A stretch of 26,393 nucleotides of DNA. Origin: UBA2287 sp037442025. GTDB lineage: Bacteria; Bacteroidota; Bacteroidia; Bacteroidales; Tenuifilaceae. Position 1 is the first letter of the stretch, and each line of letters starts with the position of its first letter. Shown one piece after another: positions 1 through 6,611 of the stretch. The stretch is taken from assembly GCA_037442025.1 (NCBI GenBank), contig JBBIRB010000039.1, positions 1-26,393 of the forward strand, read 5' to 3'. The position numbers were made by a program, and so were the translations under genes. The notes beneath the pieces are model-generated. The model searched no databases, was not told where the DNA came from, and saw only the letters and a list, made by a program, of their open reading frames with translations.

Positions 1-536
1 CCAGCGCAATGAATAGCGGAGAGGTAGTTGGGTTGTTAAGTTCACATTCCGTTTTGCCCGACGATTTTTTCTACATCCCTGCCGGAACGGTTCATGCTAT
101 TGGTAAAAATATTGTACTACTCGAAGTGCAGCAAGCATCCGATATAACCTATCGAATTTACGACTGGGACCGCCTTGATAGTAACGGACGACCTCGGGAA
201 CTTCATACTGAACAAGCCCTCGAAGCCATCAATTTTAATTGCGAAGGGCAAGGAAAGTTAAGAATTACGCCCATTTCAAATCAAAGTCAAAACCTGTTAA
301 AATGTGAATACTTTAATATAAATAGGCTAAACCTTACTTCTCCATTTGAAATTGACAGGTACACTTTCGATTCATTCGCTTTGTACTTTTGTGTCGATGG
401 TTCCTTCAAATTAATTTATCAAGAAGGTGAAGTGAATGTGGGAATAGGAGAATTAGTTCTTGTTCCAGCGGAAATTAAAGTGTTCAGTATTTCACCAAAA
501 AACACTGCAAAAGTCATTGAGGTAACTATGGATTAA
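1..536 (+). CDS. manA: Mannose-6-phosphate isomerase, type I (5' end outside window)
   Basis: C-terminal part of a zinc-dependent phosphomannose isomerase, which interconverts mannose 6-phosphate and fructose 6-phosphate in the cytoplasm and so feeds GDP-mannose synthesis. The open frame runs into the left window edge (first full codon at 3), so about 177 residues are visible. Short-form family members are usually about 310-325 residues, so the N-terminal part with the first metal ligands is missing. Seen directly: PAGTVHAIG, which carries the cupin metal-ligand histidine; the adjacent LLEVQQASDITYRIYDWDR, which holds the active-site arginine region; and RELHTEQAL. The C-terminal 100 residues form a second cupin-like strand region. 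The ATG at position 9 lies inside the conserved fold and is not the real start. Recognition is by motif only, but the motifs are diagnostic. Confidence 0.93.
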   Translation, partial: SAMNSGEVVGLLSSHSVLPDDFFYIPAGTVHAIGKNIVLLEVQQASDITYRIYDWDRLDSNGRPRELHTEQALEAINFNCEGQGKLRITPISNQSQNLLKCEYFNINRLNLTSPFEIDRYTFDSFALYFCVDGSFKLIYQEGEVNVGIGELVLVPAEIKVFSISPKNTAKVIEVTMD

Positions 537-838
537 ACAGCAGAATATAAGTCAAAACGAATTTATATTTTGTATGTGATTGGAAAATAGACACTAGCGA
601 TTCATTGGGTTCGATTTAATGAATTTATGGTATGCTCTTTGACTGTTAGGCCACTCGAGCAATATTAAGCGCCAAACAATATATTTTAGAAGGAAGTTGT
701 TTTGTTTAAGATTTTTTCTATAATTTTATGTTTAAATTAACCAGTAAACGGTTTGCTTTCAGGCATCTTTTCAATGGAGCGTGCCAATGAAGTAAAAGAT
801 TAATTGGTGAGTTTCAACGAAAAGAGCAATTTTTTAAA
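537..838. other. Intergenic gap, no gene recognised
   Basis: About 300 AT-rich bases between manA and the SiaB-like gene. I see no RNA gene, no U-tract terminator and no clear TAnnTTTG promoter. A short hairpin is possible near 763-786 (GGCA paired with TGCC). A ten-codon frame beginning ATGGAGCGT at 774 ends at 801-803. Neither is supported by anything else. Confidence 0.5.
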
Positions 839-1420
839 ATGGACAATATCATATATTTCATAAAGTCCACACTTTCAAGCGACATGGCTACAAGTGGTTT
901 TCCCCTAATTTATAAGGGTGAAATGAACCATCATATCATGCGCGCATTTGCCTTCATGGCAAACCGAAAAATTGCTGAGAACAACATTCCAACTCCAATC
1001 CGGAAAAGGGTCTTTCATATAATGATCGAGTGCTTGCAGAATATTACCAAGCATTCCGACGATTTTGACAAGAAGGACAAGCAAATTGGTAATGGCCTTT
1101 TCATTGTTGGTTACGACAAAGACTCTTTCTATGTTATGACCGGGAATTTGGTTAAGAACGAGAAAATGAAATCATTGGAAGACCGAATTATTGCCCTTAA
1201 TACCGCCTCAAAGGAAGAGTTGAAAGAAATGTTTATAAAACAAATGACACAAGGCTCTCTTAATGAGAAAGGTGGTGCAGGGCTTGGTTTGATTGATATT
1301 GCCCGAAAGTCGGGGCGCAAATTATTTTACCATTTTGCCCCTTACGACCACCATCGGCATTTTTTCCTCCTTGTGGTTAAAATATCCCTTAAGCTTCCAC
1401 TACATAACGAAGAGGAATAG
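839..1420 (+). CDS. SiaB-like / DUF6272 family protein (HATPase-fold kinase-like)
   Basis: Cytoplasmic protein of 193 residues resembling the SiaB family. In the Pseudomonas SiaABCD system SiaB is a kinase that phosphorylates the small protein SiaC, opposed by the SiaA phosphatase. Seen directly: a degenerate GHKL ATPase N-box around residues 64-72 (ECLQNITKH, with E64, N68 and H72) and a glycine-rich ATP-lid-like segment GGAGLGLIDIARKSG at 145-159. There is no signal peptide or membrane segment. The ATG is preceded in frame by a stop at 788 with no other start between, so the start is fixed. The usual partners (SiaC/DUF1987 and a PP2C/SpoIIE phosphatase) are not next to it, so it is an orphan here. 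The family call is fairly sure; kinase activity and partner are inference. Confidence 0.75.
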   Translation: MDNIIYFIKSTLSSDMATSGFPLIYKGEMNHHIMRAFAFMANRKIAENNIPTPIRKRVFHIMIECLQNITKHSDDFDKKDKQIGNGLFIVGYDKDSFYVMTGNLVKNEKMKSLEDRIIALNTASKEELKEMFIKQMTQGSLNEKGGAGLGLIDIARKSGRKLFYHFAPYDHHRHFFLLVVKISLKLPLHNEEE

Positions 1421-1462
1421 TTTTTTAAGAAAAAATGATCTCGGCATTCAATTTTTGGGAAC

Positions 1463-1470
1463 TATTTTTG
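1463..1470 (+). promoter_or_regulatory. Possible -7 box (TATTTTTG) for the YD-repeat gene
   Basis: Matches the Bacteroidetes -7 consensus TAnnTTTG about 44 bases before the ATG at 1514. No TTTG lies at the proper -33 distance, so support is the single box. Confidence 0.4.
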
Positions 1471-1513
1471 TGGTTGCTGTAATAATGAATGATGTAAATG
1501 TACATAATACGAT

Positions 1514-2494
1514 ATGAAAACTTCACTTCTAACAATACTATTGCTTCAACTTACTGCAGCCTTCGCGTTCGCACAAACTAAGGATGAGGAGCGCGAGCGA
1601 CTGAAAATTGCAAATAATAAGGTCAAGCAAATTACCCAATGGTCGCACCGGTACAGGCAAGGAAAGCCTGAGCAAACGGGTTATAAAACTTCTGAAACCA
1701 GGTACGACAGAAATGGAAACCCCATTGAAATTACAAACTACAGGGCAAATAGTGATGTTTCGTCGCGGGCATTGTATAAGTACAACGATAAGAACCAGAG
1801 AGTTGAGTACGTTTTTTATCAGAAGGATAAAAAACCCCAACTAGAAATTACTAACAAACAGAACTATCAGTACGATAGCAAAGGCAATAAAATTCTCGAA
1901 GTACGTTTCGATGGCGCTACCCAGAGCAGAATAGTTTACGAATATCATCCCGATAGCCGCCCCAAAAGCATCGTATCGACCTCGGCGGGTAATAAGATTA
2001 ATGAGAAATGGGACTACTTTTACGAAGGAAACAATCAAGAAATAAAAGTTTTCGATGGAAGCCAGAATTTGCTTTCATCTACCAAAAGAAAATTCAACTC
2101 AAAAGGGAATGTAACTGAGGAGGTGCGCTTCGATGGTAAGGGTAAGGAGCTTAAAAGGCAAAACTTTACCTTCAATAACAATGATCAAATGATTGAGATG
2201 GTTGAGTATTATGCAGGAGCCCTCATAAAAAAATTAACCTACAAACACGATGCTCAAGGGCAAGTTATTGAGGTAACCCAAGAGAATCCCGATGGAACTC
2301 GCTTTACTCAATCATCGTTTAAGTTCGACCCCAAGGGCAACCTACTAGAAGAGCGCTGGAGCGAGGGAGACCCCAATGAATTTTCCCACAAACAGTCGAG
2401 CTACGATGGTAAAGGAAACCCTCTTGAAGTCGATTCGTATTATGCACCATATAAATTTAGAGTGCTTTACAAATACACTTACGATTACTACTAA
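1514..2494 (+). CDS. Secreted YD-repeat-like protein
   Basis: Exported 326-residue protein of unknown function. It begins with a signal peptide (a short basic start, then LLTILLLQLTAAFAFAQ; cleavage likely after AFA). The rest consists of about ten imperfect units of roughly 22-28 residues with a Tyr/Phe-Asp-x-x-Gly-Asn core followed by a strand, for example YDRNGNPIEI, YDSKGNKILEV, FNSKGNVTEEV, FDPKGNLLEE and YDGKGNPLEV. These resemble the YD/RHS beta-repeat family. It is far shorter than an RHS toxin (over 1000 residues) and has no hyperconserved RHS core or toxin tip. A strong terminator follows at 2520-2550, so it is probably a single-gene unit. Extracytoplasmic structural or binding role is inference. 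Confidence 0.75.
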   Translation: MKTSLLTILLLQLTAAFAFAQTKDEERERLKIANNKVKQITQWSHRYRQGKPEQTGYKTSETRYDRNGNPIEITNYRANSDVSSRALYKYNDKNQRVEYVFYQKDKKPQLEITNKQNYQYDSKGNKILEVRFDGATQSRIVYEYHPDSRPKSIVSTSAGNKINEKWDYFYEGNNQEIKVFDGSQNLLSSTKRKFNSKGNVTEEVRFDGKGKELKRQNFTFNNNDQMIEMVEYYAGALIKKLTYKHDAQGQVIEVTQENPDGTRFTQSSFKFDPKGNLLEERWSEGDPNEFSHKQSSYDGKGNPLEVDSYYAPYKFRVLYKYTYDYY

Positions 2495-2519
2495 AAAAAT
2501 ATTTGATTTCTATTTTTTA

Positions 2520-2550
2520 AACCCATTCATTATTCCGAATGGGTTTTTTT
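2520..2550 (+). terminator. Rho-independent terminator after the YD-repeat gene
   Basis: Perfect 9-bp stem AACCCATTC/GAATGGGTT (2520-2528 with 2537-2545), with an 8-base loop and a T tract up to 2550. It lies 26 bases after the stop codon. Confidence 0.88.
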
Positions 2551-2616
2551 ACATAAATTTTATTGGTTCTTTAAACAATTCAAGTAATTAGAAGGTTTTA
2601 ATACAAATAATGAACT

Positions 2617-3135
2617 ATGAACGGATTTAGAAAAATTGACCCAATGGCTCTTACTGGTAACGTATTCGAAATGCTCGATAGGGACTGGATGCTTATTACC
2701 GCTGGTGATATGTTGAAACATAATACTATGACTGCTTCATGGGGTATGTTCGGTTTTTTGTGGAGGAAGCCGGTAGTCAATATTTTTATACGTCCTCAGA
2801 GGTATACATATATCTTTGTAGATGAGAGTAACCACTTTAGCTTATCTTTTTTTGGTTCCAAATATCGTGAGGCACTTAATATTTGTGGAACTAAATCGGG
2901 AAGAGATATTGATAAAATAAAAGAGGCTAATTTAACCCCAATTCAAACCCCAAACGGTACAGTTAGTTTTCTGGAGGCTCGTTTAATATTCGATTGTGTG
3001 AAACTATACTCTGACGATATTGTCCCCAATTGCTTTAATGACAATCAGATTCCTTTGAGCATATACCCTCAGAACGATTTTCATCGTTTTTTTATCGGAG
3101 AAATAGTTGGTTGCTATGAACGAGTTGCCAAATGA
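2617..3135 (+). CDS. Flavin reductase-like (FMN-binding) domain protein
   Basis: Cytoplasmic 172-residue protein of the flavin reductase-like split-barrel family, whose members bind FMN and reduce flavin or act as small flavoproteins. Seen directly: NTMTASWGMFGFLWRKPVV, the family's typical T-x-SWG stretch at the flavin site, followed by IFIRPQRYTYIFVDES and the FSLSFFG strand. The length fits a single-domain member. The start is the ATG at 2617; another ATG at 2610 is out of frame. Its end overlaps the start of the DCC-family gene by 20 bases, so the two are translationally coupled and probably act in related redox chemistry. The natural substrate cannot be told from sequence. Confidence 0.82.
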   Translation: MNGFRKIDPMALTGNVFEMLDRDWMLITAGDMLKHNTMTASWGMFGFLWRKPVVNIFIRPQRYTYIFVDESNHFSLSFFGSKYREALNICGTKSGRDIDKIKEANLTPIQTPNGTVSFLEARLIFDCVKLYSDDIVPNCFNDNQIPLSIYPQNDFHRFFIGEIVGCYERVAK

Positions 3136-3472
3136 TAAAATAAGGAGATGTGAGGTGTATTACGATTCGACTTGCAAACTATGCAATTCCATTGTTACCC
3201 ATTTTTCGACAAAAAATACTGCTGGAAAATTTGCTTTTATAGCAAACAATACATTGAAAGAGAGTGCTGTTGAAGGTTACAATACTCAAAACACACTTGT
3301 TGTAATTAATGATAAGGGACAAGCATACGCATATTCCGATGCGGTACTGACTATTCTAAAAGAACAAGGTGGGGGCTATTTGTTGATATACTATATTGTC
3401 AGGGCAATGCCACGGAGGTTGAGAGACTATTTGTATAAGATTGTTGCCCGAAATCGACACAAATTATTTTGA
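3116..3472 (+). CDS. DCC family thiol-disulfide oxidoreductase (DUF393)
   Basis: Small thioredoxin-like protein of 118 residues. The family-defining DxxCxxC signature is seen as YYDSTCKLCNS near the N-terminus, and the C-terminal signature RRLRDYLYKIVARNRHKLF is present. Members are predicted thiol-disulfide oxidoreductases; no detailed substrate is established. I place the start at ATG 3116 rather than the in-frame TTG at 3107, which adds only three residues. The ATG overlaps the end of the flavin-reductase gene by 20 bases. Only 24 bases separate its stop from the convergent S4-domain gene, and no terminator hairpin is visible in that gap. Confidence 0.87.
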   Translation: MNELPNDKIRRCEVYYDSTCKLCNSIVTHFSTKNTAGKFAFIANNTLKESAVEGYNTQNTLVVINDKGQAYAYSDAVLTILKEQGGGYLLIYYIVRAMPRRLRDYLYKIVARNRHKLF

Positions 3473-3496
3473 ATTACCTGAGTCGAGGCTATTGAA

Positions 3497-3910
3497 CTAA
3501 ATTTCTTCGTCCCATGAATTATCCCAATCTTCGAAGGCAAGGTCTCTTATTTCATCGAGGCTGCGGCGCTCCTTTTTGGTCGGACGGCCAGTGCCGGGGT
3601 CGCGGTAGCTCTGGAAGGCAAATAATTTGGCATTAAGTTTCTCAAGTTCACTTTCGGGTGTAATATTTTCGAGGTACTCATTTACCAGTTTTGCCCCAAT
3701 CCTGTTTTTGGGAAAACCTTTAACAATAAATGTGAAGTTAACAGGGGGTTTACGTACCTCTACTCTATCGTTCACTTTAGCTTCTTTCGAGGGCTTTGTT
3801 TCAATTCCATTAATTTTGATGCGACCCTTTTTGCATGCCTCAGTGGCCATGCTTCTTGTTTTGAATACTCGAACGCTCCAAAGCCATTTGTCGATACGTT
3901 CCGATTGCAT
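3497..3910 (-). CDS. hslR: S4-domain RNA-binding protein, Hsp15/RlbA-like
   Basis: Cytoplasmic 137-residue protein with an N-terminal S4 RNA-binding domain (about residues 3-65). The motif R-x-DKWLWSVRVFKTRS is followed by CKKGRIKINGIETKPSKEAK and a basic C-terminal tail. In E. coli, Hsp15 binds free 50S subunits that carry a stalled peptidyl-tRNA after premature dissociation, and helps recycle them. Here it is the last gene of a minus-strand run rplY-pth-S4, 23 bases after pth. The pairing with peptidyl-tRNA hydrolase fits a shared role in clearing dropped-off or stalled peptidyl-tRNA. The gene symbol is by homology of domain layout; orthology with E. coli hslR is likely but not proven. Confidence 0.87.
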   Translation of the reverse strand: MQSERIDKWLWSVRVFKTRSMATEACKKGRIKINGIETKPSKEAKVNDRVEVRKPPVNFTFIVKGFPKNRIGAKLVNEYLENITPESELEKLNAKLFAFQSYRDPGTGRPTKKERRSLDEIRDLAFEDWDNSWDEEI

Positions 3911-3933
3911 ATTATGGAATGAGTTTAATACTG

Positions 3934-4497
3934 CTACTTTTTATTGTACAGGCTCATTGTGCGTTCAACTCCAATAGAACCAATGCTCAGTATTATGTCC
4001 GAGGCAATCTTTAATCGCTCGGGAAGTGCATCTTTTTCGCTTTGCGACCATTCGCCCAGAACATAATCGACCTGGCGCCCTTTCGGAAAATCACCCCCAA
4101 TGCCAATGCGCAATCGTGCAAACTCAGTTGTGCCAAGTGTTTCGATAATACTGCTGAGGCCGTTATGGCCACCATCGCTACCCTTCAGCCTTAGTCGAAG
4201 TGTTCCGAATGGAATTGCAATATCGTCAACTACTGCCAGAAGATTTTCGATAGGGATTGATTCTTTATTTAGCCAATAGTGAACTGCCTTGCCGCTCAGG
4301 TTCATGTATGTTGATGGCTTCAGCAAAATGTATGTTCGCCCCTTGTGCTTAAGCTCAGAAATAGAGCCATACCGCATACTTGTATAAACAACATTGGACG
4401 CTCCTGCAAGAGCGTCCAATGCTAAGAATCCTACGTTGTGACGAGTGTTGGCGTATTCAGCACCAATGTTCCCAAGTCCTGCAATCAAGTATTTCAC
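3934..4497 (-). CDS. pth: Peptidyl-tRNA hydrolase
   Basis: Cleaves the ester bond of peptidyl-tRNAs released by abortive translation, recycling tRNA; essential in most bacteria. Length is 187 residues, usual for the bacterial family. Active-site residues are all visible: Asn10 and His20 (NTRHNVGF), Asn66 in STYMNLSG, Asp92 in VVDDIAIPFG and Asn112 in GGHNGLSS, matching E. coli N10, H20, N68, D93 and N114. The start ATG fits the conserved N-terminus MKYLIAGLGN. It lies 23 bases downstream of rplY and 23 bases upstream of the S4 gene, all on the minus strand, so the three are probably cotranscribed. Confidence 0.97.
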   Translation of the reverse strand: MKYLIAGLGNIGAEYANTRHNVGFLALDALAGASNVVYTSMRYGSISELKHKGRTYILLKPSTYMNLSGKAVHYWLNKESIPIENLLAVVDDIAIPFGTLRLRLKGSDGGHNGLSSIIETLGTTEFARLRIGIGGDFPKGRQVDYVLGEWSQSEKDALPERLKIASDIILSIGSIGVERTMSLYNKK

Positions 4498-4520
4498 GAT
4501 TGCTTAATGCTAGTGATTAA

Positions 4521-5102
4521 TTATTTTGCAGCTTCCTCAGAGGCTTGAGCACCACGGGCGGCTCTGGTCATTTTCACAGAAGCAATAACTGTGCTCTTGG
4601 GATCGAGAATAGTGATGTTGGGAAAGTCGATATCGGCTACCAAACGGCTTTTGCCGAGTCCCAAGTCGGAGATGTCAACTTTGAGTGTGTCGGGAAGGTG
4701 CTTTGGTAGGGCCGAAACGTGAAGTTTTCGAGTAATTTGACTTAGTTTTCCACCCACTTTCGCCCCTTCGGCTGAGCCGGTTAATTCAACAGGAATTTGA
4801 ATGGATACATTTTTCTTGTCGGAGATTTCAATGAAGTCGATGTGCAAAACCCTGTCAGATACTGGGTGATACTGAATTTCCTTCAGGATGGTATGGCGAA
4901 CTTTGCCATCGATATTGATGTTTACAATGTAAACATGGGGGGTGTAAATCAGGTCGCGAAGGTCGCGCTCATTTACAGAAATCATGGTGTTTTTTTCACC
5001 CCCATAAATAACTGCGGGGATAACTTGTTGCCTTCTGCTTTTTTTGGCAAACTTTTTTCCGGTTTCGGTCCTCAGCGAACCGTTTAGTTCGAAACTTTTC
5101 AT
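4521..5102 (-). CDS. rplY: 50S ribosomal protein L25/general stress protein Ctc
   Basis: 193-residue long-form L25 (TL5/CTC type), which binds 5S rRNA in the large subunit. The N-terminal L25 domain (about 1-92) shows RQQVIPAVIYGGEKN and HTILKEIQYHPVSDRVLHIDF. The C-terminal beta domain (about 95-180) shows IPVELTGSAEGAKVGGKLSQ and VDISDLGLGKSRLVADI. An alanine-rich tail ends the protein. It follows prs in the same direction, but an independent promoter and a structured leader lie in the 147-base gap (5103-5249), so it may be expressed separately from prs. The order prs-rplY-pth recurs in many bacteria. Confidence 0.96.
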   Translation of the reverse strand: MKSFELNGSLRTETGKKFAKKSRRQQVIPAVIYGGEKNTMISVNERDLRDLIYTPHVYIVNINIDGKVRHTILKEIQYHPVSDRVLHIDFIEISDKKNVSIQIPVELTGSAEGAKVGGKLSQITRKLHVSALPKHLPDTLKVDISDLGLGKSRLVADIDFPNITILDPKSTVIASVKMTRAARGAQASEEAAK

Positions 5103-5136
5103 TTTTTTGTTGTGTTGTTAATAATTAACGCTACTC

Positions 5137-5198
5137 AGGGCTGCCCCTCGGTTTACTGCCAGCCCCCCATCGCGTTATTACTTCTATTGGCTGAGGGG
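5137..5198 (-). promoter_or_regulatory. Structured rplY 5' leader with alternative pairings
   Basis: The rplY untranslated leader (about 105 nt from the predicted start site) can fold two ways. Plan A is a nested stem: 5193-5198 pairs with 5144-5149 (GAGGGG/CCCCTC on the plus strand) and 5189-5192 pairs with 5161-5164 (GGCT/AGCC). Plan B is a hairpin of 5138-5143 with 5160-5165 (GGGCTG/CAGCCC). Both plans use 5161-5164, so they exclude each other. This is the kind of layout expected of a ribosomal-protein autoregulatory leader; binding of L25 is inference. Confidence 0.45.
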
Positions 5199-5213
5199 AA
5201 ATTTATAGGGGTG

Positions 5214-5243
5214 CAAATATAGTTATTGTTTCTCAGAACCAAA
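5214..5243 (-). promoter_or_regulatory. Promoter of rplY
   Basis: On the minus strand, a -33 box TTTG (5240-5243) is followed after 18 bases by TATATTTG (5214-5221), matching the Bacteroidetes TTTG/TAnnTTTG promoter. It sits directly after the prs stop codon. Confidence 0.68.
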
Positions 5244-5249
5244 AGCCAA

Positions 5250-6194
5250 TTATATAATAAACTTTTGGCTGATAGATTCGAAGTTGTATACTTTGTTTAT
5301 TACATCGGCAAACAAATCGGCAACTGAGAGAACTTTAATTTTTGTGGTGTCTACGTTTTTTTTAAGAGGTATGGTGTCTGTTACCACCACCTCGGTAACC
5401 AACGAATTTGCAATTCTTTCGTATGATGGATTTGAAAGCACCGGATGGGTAGCAAAAGCCCTAACGCTCAGGGCGCCCTCATTCATCATCATGTCGGCAG
5501 CAGCGGTTAAGGTACCCGCTGTGTCAATCATGTCATCTAGAATTAGAATATTCTTTCCTTTTACATCGCCAATGGCTTTTATGAACCCAATTTCGTTGGC
5601 TTTCTCGCGGTTTTTGTAACATATAATCAGTGAAGCATCGAGAAAACGTGCGTAAGCGTTGGCTCTTTTAGCACCGCCCATGTCGGGGGCTGCAATTGCA
5701 ATATTATCTAAGTTCAAACTTTTAATGTAGGGTACAAAAATGCTTGATGCGTATATATGGTCGACAGGAACATCGAAAAAACCCTGTATCTGATCGGCAT
5801 GCAGATCCATAGTCATTACTCTATCTACGCCTGCAGCACTTAGGAGGTTGGCAACCAATTTTGCACCAATTGAAACCCTTGGTTTATCTTTTCGGTCCTG
5901 CCGGGCCCAACCAAAATAGGGAATAACAGCAACCACCTTATAGGCCGATGCCCTTTGGGCAGCGTCAACCATTAAGAGCAGTTCAAATAGGTTTTCGGTG
6001 GGTGGAAAGGTCGATTGAATAATAAAAACCGTTGAGCCTCGTACTGATTCGTCGAATGATGGTTGAAATTCACCATCGCTAAAGTTAGTAATAGTTGTTT
6101 TGCCTAGGGTTGTGCCGAAACTGGTTGCTATTTTCTCGGCTAGGTAGCGAGAATTTCTACCCGAAAAGAATTTGATGCAGTGCTTGTTGTTCAT
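5250..6194 (-). CDS. prs: Ribose-phosphate pyrophosphokinase
   Basis: Makes PRPP from ribose 5-phosphate and ATP, the entry metabolite for purine, pyrimidine, histidine and NAD synthesis. 314 residues, the usual class I length. Seen directly: DLHADQIQGFF at 130-140 (His132 of the ATP/catalytic site), K194 and R196 in YKNREKA (catalytic flexible-loop residues) and the PRPP-binding loop DDMIDTAGT at 220-228. The start MNNKHCIKFFSGRNS fits the family N-terminus. A TAAATTTG promoter box lies 20 bases upstream. It is the first gene of the prs-rplY-pth-S4 run. Confidence 0.97.
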   Translation of the reverse strand: MNNKHCIKFFSGRNSRYLAEKIATSFGTTLGKTTITNFSDGEFQPSFDESVRGSTVFIIQSTFPPTENLFELLLMVDAAQRASAYKVVAVIPYFGWARQDRKDKPRVSIGAKLVANLLSAAGVDRVMTMDLHADQIQGFFDVPVDHIYASSIFVPYIKSLNLDNIAIAAPDMGGAKRANAYARFLDASLIICYKNREKANEIGFIKAIGDVKGKNILILDDMIDTAGTLTAAADMMMNEGALSVRAFATHPVLSNPSYERIANSLVTEVVVTDTIPLKKNVDTTKIKVLSVADLFADVINKVYNFESISQKFII

Positions 6195-6213
6195 GAATAT
6201 GAAATTTTCCCGA

Positions 6214-6221
6214 CAAATTTA
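6214..6221 (-). promoter_or_regulatory. -7 box TAAATTTG for prs
   Basis: Minus-strand TAAATTTG matches TAnnTTTG and predicts a leader of roughly 15 bases. No convincing -33 TTTG is present. Confidence 0.55.
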
Positions 6222-6342
6222 AGCAAAAAAACAAGGTGGCTTGGTATAATTATTTGTAGAATTATTTACCGATATTTTATTCCGTATTACTATTGTCCGA
6301 TAAAAAATCATTGCTGGTTTTAGTGCTCAAGCCGCACGGGCT

Positions 6343-6374
6343 CTTACTTTTTTTCTACAGCAAAAAAAAGTAAG
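6343..6374. repeat. Perfect 12-bp inverted repeat (hairpin)
   Basis: CTTACTTTTTTT at 6343-6354 pairs with AAAAAAAGTAAG at 6363-6374 around an 8-base loop. It has no U-tract placement typical of a terminator on either strand. It lies 12 bases from a much larger palindrome and is probably part of the same intergenic element. Confidence 0.75.
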
Positions 6375-6386
6375 CAAAAAATGCCG

Positions 6387-6512
6387 CCGCGGCAGATAAT
6401 TTCCTAAAAATCAGATTAACTGACTAAAACCCGGGAACTCACTGCGCTCAAACAGCCCGGATTTCTTAACGTCCATTAATCTGATTTTCTTTACGGAAAT
6501 TCTCTGAGGCGG
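6387..6512. repeat. Large imperfect palindrome, candidate intergenic repeat element
   Basis: A 126-base stretch folds on itself in register: CCGC (6387-6390) with GCGG (6509-6512), CAGA (6393-6396) with TCTG (6503-6506), AATTTCC (6398-6404) with GGAAATT (6495-6501), AAAATCAGATTAA (6407-6419) with TTAATCTGATTTT (6476-6488), and CCGGG (6431-6435) with CCCGG (6456-6460). No open frame is present. The prs-engB gap around it (6195-6611) otherwise holds only the prs promoter. It looks like a repetitive palindromic or MITE-type element; copy number elsewhere cannot be seen here. Confidence 0.7.
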
Positions 6513-6611
6513 AAAGCGACCCCCCAATAAGCAGAAAACTTCTCATTTTCTTATTCACAAACACATTCACGTATATTCAAAAAATTTAATCGGGCACTAA
6601 TGATTCCGTAT

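Noticed and set aside
1514..2494. RHS-type polymorphic toxin
   Set aside because: Far too short, with no RHS core, no C-terminal toxin domain and no immunity gene downstream.
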